DNA of 64,000 nt, from assembly GCF_019399895.1 (NCBI RefSeq), contig NC_091875.1, positions 5,394,001-5,458,000 of the forward strand. Direction: 5' to 3'. The notes below the pieces were generated by a model. That model was given only the letters and a program-made list of their open reading frames with translations, ran no database searches and was not told where the DNA came from. The position numbers and the translations under genes are program-made. Of this stretch, positions 54,301-64,000 are shown one piece after another (the stretch's first letter is position 1; each line of letters opens with the position of its first letter). The stretch comes from Cardiocondyla obscurior. Lineage: Eukaryota; Arthropoda; Insecta; Hymenoptera; Formicidae.

Positions 54301-57300
54301 CGTTACGCTCGCCTACCGTGTTACCTCTCGGTACACGTAGGAGGAGGCACCGCGGCGGTCGGAAGGGGTAGCACGGGGGTGGGCCGGGGGATCGAAATAC
54401 AATCGGTCCGGGAGATATGAGGTACGAGGATCGTCGGCGCGCAAATAAGACCAAGCCGCGAGTGCAGACGCGCGAACGAGAGTACACGATCCGCGGCGAC
54501 GCGAAATTTGCAGGAGACGCTTTTCCGCCGCGCTGTTTGCCGAAGATGTTATCGGCCGCCCACGGCGATGTATCAATGATACCGTTTACGACACCTGAGA
54601 CAATAGGCTCGTGAGGCTGACAAACAACGAATAAAAAGAAAAAAAAACACGTTTATTGCACGTCTCGTTATCGGGAGGGACGATAAGCGATAATGACAGT
54701 AATTATTATCAGCGGTAATTATTATATGCATCGCCCCTTTCCACTTGTTAGCGCTCTTAATCCCGCACAACGCGCGGTAACCTTTTTTAATGTCGATGCG
54801 TCACAAACAGATTTACAAAGCTCCAATTACAGCCGTTATCATCACAATTTCATATAAACAAGTCGCGTTCTTTTCGTTTCTAGGGACCGTCTCGAAGTAT
54901 TCGTTTCATTCGGAGTACGCACAGGTTTTTTTTTCTTTTCTTTTTTTTTTTTTTTTGAACGTCTATCGCATCGCGCGGTAGATCACGAGTGGCACAAGTA
55001 CGTAACGAAAGGAATAACGATCACGTGAAAGGTACACGAGCGCGCGTAAGTCTTGTCTTCGAATTAAGTTAGAAGCGATAGGGTCGCGCGTGCGAAAATT
55101 AATAACTCGATCGTTTCGCCGACGACGAAGTAAACGTGAAATTTGTAACCGTTATACAAATCGATCTGACAAAAGTTGGGAAATTAATTATATTAAATAT
55201 AGACGACGCGGGGAGTTGGACCGATGCTGATGGAAAAAACAATTAATTTCGATCGCGCGATCGAACGAGGTTTAACGATTGCTTCAGGAGCGAACAACGC
55301 TCGCGTATTTCCGCGCTGAGACTAACGCACGCGAAACACGTAGAATTTTGCAGGAAGTGATTAGAATTTCAGCTGCGTAAAACCAGACTTCCTCGTACGC
55401 CCGTTTTCTACGCGGGCGAACGAGGTCGCGTATTACGAGGGACACGCTGCATATGCCGGATTCGCAGTGAATTATTTTTCCCAATACCAAGTGCGTTCTA
55501 AAAAGCGAAAAAAGAAGTCCGTACGTTGGGACCGCGGGTATCCGAAAAAATAAAGTACACCGGGCGCAGTTTAAATAAATATTCTCGATGCTATATAGGT
55601 AATTGTTGCGTGCACCTGTTACGTGTGTAATATTTCATTGATAAAAATATAGAGTAAAATAGAGAAAGAAAAGAGAGAGAGAGAGAGAGAGAGATTCAAA
55701 ACTGATAATATATTATACAACGCGGTGATTCTCAAATTTGTAATCTCGCGACTCTTCCTCCGTTTCTTTTATATAATCGCGATTTTGCTCGGCTTTTTTT
55801 TGCGCGTTACGAAACACGTAGTTCGACGCTAGAATAGAATTTCGCCTGAAAAGGAGAGTCGCGGTTGAAAAAATTAATAAAAAAAAAAAAAAAAGCTTCG
55901 AGAACCGGGCGGAGTGAAATAATAGGGAGACAGGCGGATACGCGATGCGCGACGGGTAACGACGGCATTAAAACGGCGCCGAGCAGCGCGCGCGGAAGAC
56001 AATGCGGAATTGCGCAAAAATGCGCGCTGGAACAGAACCGAAATTACAGCCCGGTCATTCCTTCTGATTTGCTCGCGGGGTTCGGCGACGGTTCAACGTG
56101 CCTCGGCGGATAGGCAACGCGCGGTGGGCGAGATGTCGCCTCGCAATGTGCAATTAGCGCCGCGCGGTTTCATAAATTCCGACAATAAAGCCGCGAGAGC
56201 CCGGCGAAGTCGGTACACGTTCGATATCGAACGTGGGAAGAAGACGGTGCACGCCCAACCCACGAGTAATAACACGGAAACATACCGGCACGTATCCGGG
56301 TGTGTTCCTCAGCCTCGGTTCCTTTCGTCCACATAAATTTGTGACTGCGTCGTGGATTAACCAATGAGAAAGTTCCCTTTTACCCTCCTCTGTTACGATT
56401 CGATTGCGTGACGACGTTAAGCACGAAAACAAACGTTCCCTCTCTCTTTCTCTCTCGCTCTTTCTTTTTACGGGCAACGTGGCAGGAAGTTTCGCAAAAA
56501 TGACGTTTCCGGAGGCAACGATCGAAGGCTCGGTTTTTTTTTTTTCTTTCTATTTCTTTTTTTCCGGCAGATGCGCACCGCATGCGAAATTAACGCCGAC
56601 GCAATTTCACCGGATTAGATCATCGATCGACACGTCTCCGCGCGAGCAATGTGTCCAAGCAAACGGCTTTTCAAGTTGCGAAACGACACGCGTAAGTCTG
56701 ATATTGCTGACTAATGTAAAAATAAATAAATAAATAAATCGAAACGCGGCTTGTGTTCACCACATGGGATTGGCTTTGAAAGCATTAATTATCGAGGCGT
56801 GTATCATCGCACATTCGTGGCGGACGATAATCAAGTTTCTGGCAATTCTCAGAATAAGAAAAAAAAAAAAAAAATGGAGCGCACGACCGACGGATCTCGT
56901 GTCGCCATTGCTATCTCTCACACGTCGCGGTTTGGAGTTTCTTCCAGAGAATTAAATCATTCACGAAACGGCACGTCGCGAGACGTATAACCATGCGAGA
57001 TGTTTAAGCAAAATAAACGCGAGAAATTGGAACGCCGTCGTCTCAGCCTCTGGCCGAGCATAGACGGGGGCTTTAAAACCGCTAACACAGCCTCGGGATT
57101 ACATATTACAGTTACGTGAGCTGGATTTGCGTATCGCGCGTTGAATTTTCGCGATGAATATCCCGTGCGAAATTTGTTTACGCGCTTTTGCAACGCGCGA
57201 TCGCAAAGTTTAACGTTCAAGGAAAAACTTCGCAGTCAAATATTATAATTTACAATAACGACCGAGAGGCTAGTCGATAAAAAGTCCGGATTATTACGAA

Positions 57301-60280
57301 TCGCTGATCGTCACTCGAGCCCGTTTATCATCGCGGGCCACGCGTTAAAATTATTCCTTCCCCCTTTCCCTCCTAGAGCGAAAATGACGCAGGAATCTAA
57401 TCTAGACAACGGCGCGCGGCTCTCGGGCGAATAGTTTTCGACAGATCCGACGGAAAAAGAGCAACGCGACGGAGGCCGATTCCTCCCGCTGATGACCTCG
57501 AAGCCAATCGGCAATTTTATGATAGCACGGTCTCTCGCGCGCGTATTCGAGAAAAAGTGAGATAGAGGAGAGAAAGAGAGAGAGAGGGAAAGAGAAAGGC
57601 GTAGTTAGTTGCCAGGTCTCTCATTGTAGACCATCCGAATAACGCTGCTACGGAGCGCTCCTCTCTCTTCTCACTCGCGGACTTAAGGAGACGCGCGAGC
57701 GATATGGGCATATCTCTTTAAAGCGCCAGTCAGCGACGCGCGACAGTGGTGCTCACGATCGATAGCTCCGCGCGTTGCGTCGAACGTCCACGGGCAAACA
57801 ATCCGCGCGCTCGCGCGTACAACTACGCACGACGCGTAATCCGGACCCAGACAATGCGTAATCTGCACGGGCATCGCGCGGCGGCGGCGGCCGCACTTTC
57901 TCCGCTTTTTCCCCTTCTGCGTTTTGTAGAAAATTAATTTACGACGGCGCGCTCCTAAAGGACGACGTCGCGTTTACGCGGAATTCGGACCGATTACGAG
58001 TCTAGAGATAACAGGAGATGTTACGTGGAAGAGAAGCGTAAGAAGAGGCTTCGTCCGACGGACAAAGTCTGAGCACGCGGCACTCCTCGGCTCCGATCAG
58101 GTGTGTCGGCTAAAACCTGTTGGCTCGCCTTCCTTCTTCCCTTTGTGAGCGAGACAGGTGGCTGCAGGGCCCAGCAGCTTTCGTACAGCTCTGACCCGAC
58201 GCGGGGCGAGAAACGAAAGCACGCATTCCGAGCGCGCGGGGGTGACCGAGGAAAATCTTGCCGGCCGGATTCCGATTTTTCCGGTCCGAATATCGCGGAC
58301 TGTTAGTGAATCCTCGCCAGACCCGGCGGCGGGGGGAGGGGAGGAAGGGACGTACGGTTTTAGCGAACGGGGGAAGGTGGGACGCACGCCGCGAACAAAG
58401 ACTTGGCGAAACGCGTCCGCGCGCGCGTAACGGAGCGCATTCGAGATGCGCGGATTTGCGAAACGCGGAATAAGCGGCCCCATTATCGCGAACGAGCACG
58501 GATGAGTCACGGCTTCATAACCGAGTCTTAAGCTCCACTTTTGCGGCTAAGTCCGTTGCCCTTTCCACACGATCGGCGGGGGTTATCGTCACGACCGCGA
58601 AAAAAGAAAAAGAAAAAGGAAAAAAGGAAGAGAAAAAAAAAAAAAAAAAAAGGGACCGACCGACTTCGAGAGCGAGCCGAGCGGAGCTTCGACCTTTTGT
58701 GTCTTCGAGAAAAACACCCTGGTAATCGTGTCGAGGTATAACCAACAAAGGAAAAACGCCGACCGAATCTACAGCCTTGTCGCCTCCGCGCCTTTTATCG
58801 AAACGCATATAGATATAGATAAAATTATGGAGAGACAGGGACCTCGTCAGATGTGCTTTGAAGCTGGCGTTTCTTTCCTCGGCAGTTATCACATGTAGAA
58901 AGCGCATGTAACAAGAGATGCCGAGGAAAGGCCAATTACATACAATCAAACTAATGAGTGCCAGGCGTAGAAATGTGCCTCCTAAAAGCACGGCAGCAAG
59001 ACGCCGTCTTTTCTTTTCTTAATAAGCGTCGCGCGTAAAACTCATACATCACTATTATATTAAAAAAATCCCGGCACGTGAATTTCGAAGAATTATCGAG
59101 CCCGTGTCGAACTAGCGATCAACGTCGAAATTAAATCGAAGCTTGATGAATTAAAGCGAAGCTCGCTAAGCGGGACGACGGCCGTTTCCTCTTTCCCGAT
59201 CGGTTGGATTCCAATTTAATTCCCTCCCGTCACAATCTGTAGTCTAACACGAACCGTCCGTCTATTTTCGCGTTTCCTCCGCGGGTCGCGGGCAAAATAT
59301 CGCGGTGGAGTCGCACGCATGCGCTCAGCTTGACGTTTAGCGTGCTACGACGATGGTAAGATCCCAAGTGCACTGACCCTATGACCGCTATGCGAAAGGC
59401 GGCCTGTGCAGGAAAGTGATAGTCGCGAAAACGCGCGTCCCGTCCGATTGTAGCGCGCGCTCGGCTTTATTGTTTCCCCTTGGAGCGTGCGATATCGGCT
59501 TCCGCCTGGTTCGATATTGGCGAGCATTCGGCCCCGGACAGCTGTCCTTTATACGACGCCTCCGGCGAGATACGGCCTCCTCTCGCGACTCTGCCAACCT
59601 CTTATTCCGCGGAGCTCGACGATAACGCGCGGTGATCGCGTCCCTTTTTTTTCTCGACGCTCCAATTTCGCGGCCCGACCTCATCGATTCGTGCGAAAAT
59701 GTGCGTTTTAATCGAAATTATTCGATACAGCATCGGGTCATTTTACTTGTCAGCGCGATGAAATATATTCGCGACACGGCGGAATCAAATATATAGAACT
59801 TACGCGAACCGAAAGCCAAATGTTATTATCTACGCACGTGAGTGCCTCGGATATTTTAAACCGTAGAATCAAATTAATTATTTATCTCATATTTCACGCG
59901 ATAATACGTACTTACAAGCGCATTTAATTACTCACCGATATTTAATCATGTCTTTTTTTACATCGGGTATTAAAAAAAAAAATGTAGAAAGTACCTAGCG
60001 TAATTAGTATAATAACGTTCATAACTCTCCGTGGTCGCAGCTATAAATACGGGTTCGCGGCACGGTCGTCGAGGGGCAGCACGTACCGCGCGATGATTGC
60101 GAGACAGATGAAGGCTATGAAAGGCGCCACGAGCACCACCGGCCGACGTGTTGCGGAACATGCGGCTTGACTCGCGAATGGCAAAATCCCATGCTTTCCC
60201 AGCGCGGCCCGGTTAGCTAGGGCCGACGGCCAGGGCTTCGCGTCGTAAAACTCGCAATGATATGAATAGAGCGTACTCAC
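48303..60280. other. Gene-free CpG-rich stretch with microsatellites
   Basis: Apart from the candidate exon at 56571-56691, no gene is recognisable. Poly-A at 53358-53384 and near 53718, GA repeats at 54115-54134 and 55672-55694, a poly-T cluster at 54927-54956, and a TATAAATA at 50092. A consensus-like donor at 49486 follows an open frame beginning MLQFARRATLNLF, but the opposite strand is equally open and no product is recognised. Confidence 0.5.
56571..56691 (+). CDS. Candidate 121-nt exon, gene not identified
   Basis: A 30-nt pyrimidine tract ending CCGGCAG precedes 121 nt closed by a GTAAGT donor at 56692. Only one of three frames is open: one leading base plus 40 codons, starting CAPHAKLTPTQFHRIRSSID and ending on a complete codon. 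Protein family not recognised. Caution: long T runs are common throughout this window, so strong-looking acceptors arise by chance. Confidence 0.22.
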
Positions 60281-60311
60281 TTTTTGCCGTACGTTGCTCC
60301 GCTGCCGTCAT
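60281..60311 (-). CDS. Candidate first coding exon of a minus-strand gene divergent from SASS6
   Basis: An ATG at 60309-60311 opens a 31-nt frame (MTAAEQRTAK plus one base) that runs into a perfect GTGAGT donor at 60279-60280. The same frame extends upstream to an ATG at 60443. The sequence upstream on this strand is CpG-rich and holds two CCAAT boxes (60647-60675), as expected of a promoter. A modest acceptor at 60098-60103 (CTTTCATAG) would join in phase to FICLAIIARYVLPLDD, a membrane-like segment, and stop after 34 residues in total. I do not recognise the product. Confidence 0.28.
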
Positions 60312-60646
60312 GTTCGAACAGCAACCGCCGCGCCGTCCAACCGCCAACCGTCGTCGGGGCCGCGGGTACTGCCAGGAGACGAGGACCCTCGTTGACGCTG
60401 CCGCACTGCATCGCTCGGTCGTGGCACACGCACTAGCACACACTTTCGCGACGTCGCGGTAGCTGTCGATCGACGCGCGTCAATGACAATCACGAACCGC
60501 TTTCATCTCCGCACGTCGACGCGGAGACGCGCGAGAGCGAGCCTGCCAACCGTGGGACTCAGCCGCCGCATGGCGGATCGCGGGCGCAACTCGACGCGCA
60601 GACGGCGCTTTAAACGCTATATCACCGATCGCGGGTGGACGCGGCC

Positions 60647-60675
60647 ATTGGTCGGCGCGGCGGCCGCCGGCCAAT
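60647..60675. promoter_or_regulatory. Paired inverted CCAAT boxes (NF-Y type) in CpG-rich promoter zone
   Basis: ATTGG at 60647-60651 and CCAAT at 60671-60675 face each other around a GC-rich core, about 24 bp apart. Such pairs are typical NF-Y sites of TATA-less promoters. They lie about 340 bp upstream of the candidate minus-strand first exon and about 1 kb upstream of the SASS6 start, so they could serve either gene. Confidence 0.45.
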
Positions 60676-61484
60676 CATCGACGCCCTCGCGGATTCGCGC
60701 GGGAAGACAAAGCGCTCAGATCGCCATTGCCCGCCGAAACTTCGGCCGCTAACGACAATACGCGATCTCCTCCACCGATCGTCTCGATTTAAGACACCTC
60801 GAATGACCTCGGCGACGCTGATACTCAAAGGGCGCCGCGAACGACCCTTGGGACTCGTCGATCGCGAATCGCGAACGCGGAGCAAAACCATTACGGTGGC
60901 GAAATAAAAGGAACGCTCATGCCATTTCAGTCCTGTATTCCTTTACCGAATTATTCTGATGAATCTCGCGACTCGAGAGAAAAAGCGTCTCGTTGCTGAT
61001 GTTACAATTTTGCTATCGCGAAAAATGAATAGATGTATGAAAAATCTGACTCGGTCTATCGAGACGATATAATGACTAATAATTACTGTTAAAGATCTAC
61101 GAGATCGAAATTATTCGGAATACCGCAAAATTCGTTAACAAAATCTTAGTTTCGCGCGACTACTCGACTACTGTGAACAATAAAACCGAAATTGAACGTC
61201 GAATATTTCATGGCGCCATGGCGGTTACGAGCTCGCGGAAACGGGAATTTCAATTGAAATGAAAATTTTGAGTGATACCTTCACCGACGACCCTCCCTTC
61301 ATGCCTGCGAAACCCGGTCACGCCGTAAAGATCGGTCGTTGCGCTCGCAACGTCCTCGAGACGAAAAATCGGTGCGGGGACAAAAAAAAAGCCGGTCCAG
61401 AGGCGTTCTCGCGTCCGTGGTGCCTCACTTTCTCGACCAACTCCGGAGCAGAGCTAGCAGCGATTAGTAGCAGCGCGTGCCGTT

Positions 61485-61495
61485 AAGATGGCGGC
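61485..61495 (+). promoter_or_regulatory. AAGATGGCGGC (YY1/Pho-type) element upstream of SASS6
   Basis: This 11-mer matches the canonical YY1 core-promoter motif, which usually lies at or just after transcription starts of housekeeping genes; the fly homologue is Pleiohomeotic. It lies 200 bp before the SASS6 ATG, consistent with a start site near 61.48 kb. A second cluster, ATGGCGCCATGGCGG, lies at 61210-61224. The transcription start itself is not visible. Confidence 0.4.
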
Positions 61496-61695
61496 ACCAA
61501 GCGCTGTATGTACGCGTCTCTGATACGCGTGCGTTTATTTTGCGTGCTGCGCGATGCGGGTTGTGAGACTTGAGAGTGGAGCGGCTCGTGAATATCGTAC
61601 GCTTTGAGTGCGTCTCGGCCGAAATTTCTCGGTAACGTCGAAATAACAAATGAGACGCGGGGTTAATAAGTGCCTGCTGAGAGTGCGATCGAACG

Positions 61696-64000
61696 ATGAA
61701 CTATCTCAACAGTATAGCAGGCGGCACGACGAGCACCGACTCGGGCGGGCTGCAGCTCAACAATGTCGAGATTCTCTACACGAAGGTGCAGAGGATCTAC
61801 ATCAAGCCGCAGCATAAGGAAGAGCGCCAGCGAGATCTCAGAGTCAACGTCGAGATTCACGCTGGCCTCAGTCCAGTTTGTCGCAAGGTAATTTGCCAGA
61901 GTACTTTATTGAACCTCCACTTTGAAGTGTTGAACGTTTATTATGCTTTGTAGTTTTCAGTTTTTACACTCGACGAAAACCAACAGTTCTCTTATAGATC
62001 CAATATCTTATAGTTTCTTGTATATTGGTAGGCGAAATATATTTTTCATGCACTTGATTTTTCAGAGTTTGTGTGTCTTGCTGGCTGACGACGACGATCC
62101 ATGTTTTCTCTATTCATTGTTTATCACTGAAGATGATTTCAAAGTACTGAAAGCTCAGCAAGGCTTGCTGGTTGACTTTGATAACTTTGCCACTCAATTA
62201 ATATGCTTGTTGGAGCAATGTCATATACCGGGAGCAAGTCAACTATCAAAAACTCCACCAAAGTTTCTTCTGCTACTGGCAGAAGAATCTGGGGACTGGA
62301 ACTTTAAGCTTGTGGAAACAAACAATTTTAAACATCTGTGTCACCTGAGTTTAAATATATCACCTGCAAGTGATTCTGATTTGAAGACACACATGGCAAT
62401 GAAGATAAAACATCTGAAAGAAAATATTTCACAGCAAAGTAGAGATGCAGTCAGTTTAGAAACTAGATTAAATGATTTGACAAATAAACTGGAAACAAAA
62501 ACAAAAGAATTGGAACAGTTAGAGCAAAAATATTTAACTGAGAAGAACCAGATACAATATAATTCCTCACAGCAAATAAGTATAGAAAAAGACAGGTATT
62601 TATATGAAATATAAATAAATGCAAATAATATTGTCAATAGTACGAATGGAATATATTTTGTTTTTATTTAAAATTAATTAGAAAATTATTATTTAAAAAT
62701 TACTAATAATTATGTCGATGTTTTTCAGATTATCCCAGGCACGACTAGAGTGGCAACAGCAAAGTGAAAAAGATAAAATGGAAGTGGAACAAAGGCATGC
62801 TGAAACCGTGAAACAATTGCATACAGAACTTGCTGAATTGCGTACGCAAAATATGACATACAAAGATAAACAATCTTTTTTGGAAGCTACAAATGCACAG
62901 CAAATAAAACAATTACAGAATCTCGAAAAGGAGCTTAATATTGCCGAACGAGATTTAACGCAACTCAAAAAACAAAACACGAAATTAGATATAGATTACC
63001 ATGAAAAAGATAGAGCTGTTAATAGTTTGCGTACAAAAGTGGCTGTACTCGAACAAGAATTGAAGGACAAAACAGTGATCATTAATAAGCACCTGGAGAT
63101 GTTAAAATCGGGAAAGGAACAAAAGCAGCATTTAGAAGATCTCTTAACTGAGAGAGATAGTCAGTTGCAACGCAAGCAAAATTCCTTGAGAAGTTTAAGT
63201 GAAGAGGTAGTAAAAGCCAATGAAATTTTAACTAAATTACAAAATGAGCTTTCATCAACCAAATCCAAATTAAAATTACGAACGAGCATTGCGCTCGAAC
63301 AAGAAAGATTATTAGACAGCAAACAGAAAGAAGTTGGACAATTGGAAATGAAAATGGAGGGTCTTGCCAGAGATGCGAAAGATGCAAAGAGTGAAGTAGA
63401 CAATTTAAAAGAACAGATAAAAACGCTACAACATCAATTAGAGGAAAAAGAAAAAATAATAAAGAATAATGATAACGGTAAGACAACGTCTCGTTTCTCT
63501 TTTGTTATTAAAAATGTCAAAATGTTTTAAAAATTATTACGATGCTATTATTTTTCTATTACAGTAATTAGTTGGCTAAATCGAAGGTTAGGAGACAATC
63601 AATCACCGTTACAAAGCGCCACTACTCCAGCACCAGTTACGTTATCATCATCCGTTCCGCTGACGTTACCAAGAACAAATAAATTATTTCCTAATCGATA
63701 TGAAACACGCACGCCCGCGCCCAGCACGATACAGCCCAGTACATTGTCGGGATTGCCGATGAAAAATCCGATTGTACAAAATCCGAACATTAATCAGACC
63801 TCCCGCACGACAGCACGATCGATGGGTGTTGGTGTAACGGAAAGTTCGGTGGGATTAGCTACTTTCAACAAGAGCGCTCTGATCTCGAGTACGAGCACGC
63901 CTATGGAACGTTTTAATTCGTTGAATAAACTATCAGGAAATCCACCAGCTTCAATCTCGGCGCCGGCTATAATCGAAAATAATAATGGTCCGGCGTTAAT
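61696..64000 (+). CDS. SASS6: Spindle assembly abnormal protein 6 (SAS-6), 3'-truncated by window edge
   Basis: SAS-6 builds the nine-fold cartwheel that seeds a new centriole: its globular heads form the hub and its coiled coil the spokes. Exons: 61696-61887, 62066-62595, 62729-63477 and 63565 to the edge; introns of 178, 133 and 87 bp, all GT-AG and phase-consistent. The start has an in-frame TGA at 61678-61680. Residues about 47-165 form the head: a PISA-like stretch containing QQGLLVDFDNF, and VETNNFKHLCHLSL, where Phe152 aligns with the head-head contact Phe (Phe131 in vertebrates). Residues about 170-490 are heptad-rich coiled coil (HEKDRAVNSLRTKVAVLEQE matches the human protein closely). 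After ISWLNRRLGDN the tail is low-complexity Ser/Thr/Pro/Asn. About 635 residues are visible against 657 in human, so little is missing. The N-terminus is roughly 20 residues longer than in human. Exons 2-3 are AT-rich and nearly CpG-free. Confidence 0.97.

Noticed and set aside
50090..60052. Identical 13-mer GCTATAAATACGG at 50090-50102 and 60040-60052
   Set aside because: Many shared 13-mers are expected by chance in 64 kb; no initiator at the right distance at either site.

Overview
The window looks like animal nuclear DNA, most likely from a hymenopteran insect (ant-like). No bacterial, viral or plasmid organisation is visible. Genes are split by short GT-AG introns. Intergenic DNA is rich in CpG and full of poly-A/poly-T runs and microsatellites, while the body of one housekeeping gene is almost free of CpG. 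That contrast is typical of Hymenoptera with gene-body methylation. The ant assignment is an inference; only an insect-type gene set is directly visible.

Two genes are secure. At 20110-20667 (minus) lies a complete single-exon BTG1/2-type anti-proliferative protein with box A, box B and a C-terminal box C, plus a Gln/His/Pro-rich insert. At 61696 to the right edge (plus) lies the centriole protein SAS-6 (SASS6). Four exons and three short introns were resolved and about 635 residues are visible; the 3' end lies outside the window. A third gene is supported by one exon: 7655-7856 (minus) has clean splice sites and encodes the glycine-rich N-lobe of inositol-pentakisphosphate 2-kinase (IPPK/Ipk1). 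The rest of that kinase was not found in the 7.6 kb downstream and probably lies off the left edge behind a long intron.

The remaining DNA, over 90%, has no gene I can name. It does hold splice-site-bounded exon candidates: a 53-nt minus exon at 32673-32725 whose phase fits the IPPK exon; a plus-strand spliced unit around 47.6-48.3 kb just downstream of a four-copy 27-bp tandem repeat, three copies of which carry a CACGTG E-box; a plus exon at 56571-56691; and a minus first-exon candidate at 60281-60311 next to paired CCAAT boxes. If the 53-nt exon and the IPPK exon belong together, BTG is nested on the same strand in a 24.8-kb intron.

Layout: 1-7.65 kb no recognised gene (possible IPPK intron); 7.65-7.86 kb IPPK exon; 7.9-19.4 kb no recognised gene, with repeats; 19.4-21.6 kb BTG with flanks; 21.6-46.5 kb no recognised gene apart from the 53-nt exon; 46.5-48.3 kb AT-richer plus-strand exon cluster with the E-box array; 48.3-60.3 kb no recognised gene; 60.3-61.7 kb CpG-rich promoter zone; 61.7-64 kb SASS6. 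The three recognised genes act in separate processes (inositol phosphate synthesis, mRNA deadenylation/growth control, centriole duplication) and are not a functional cluster.
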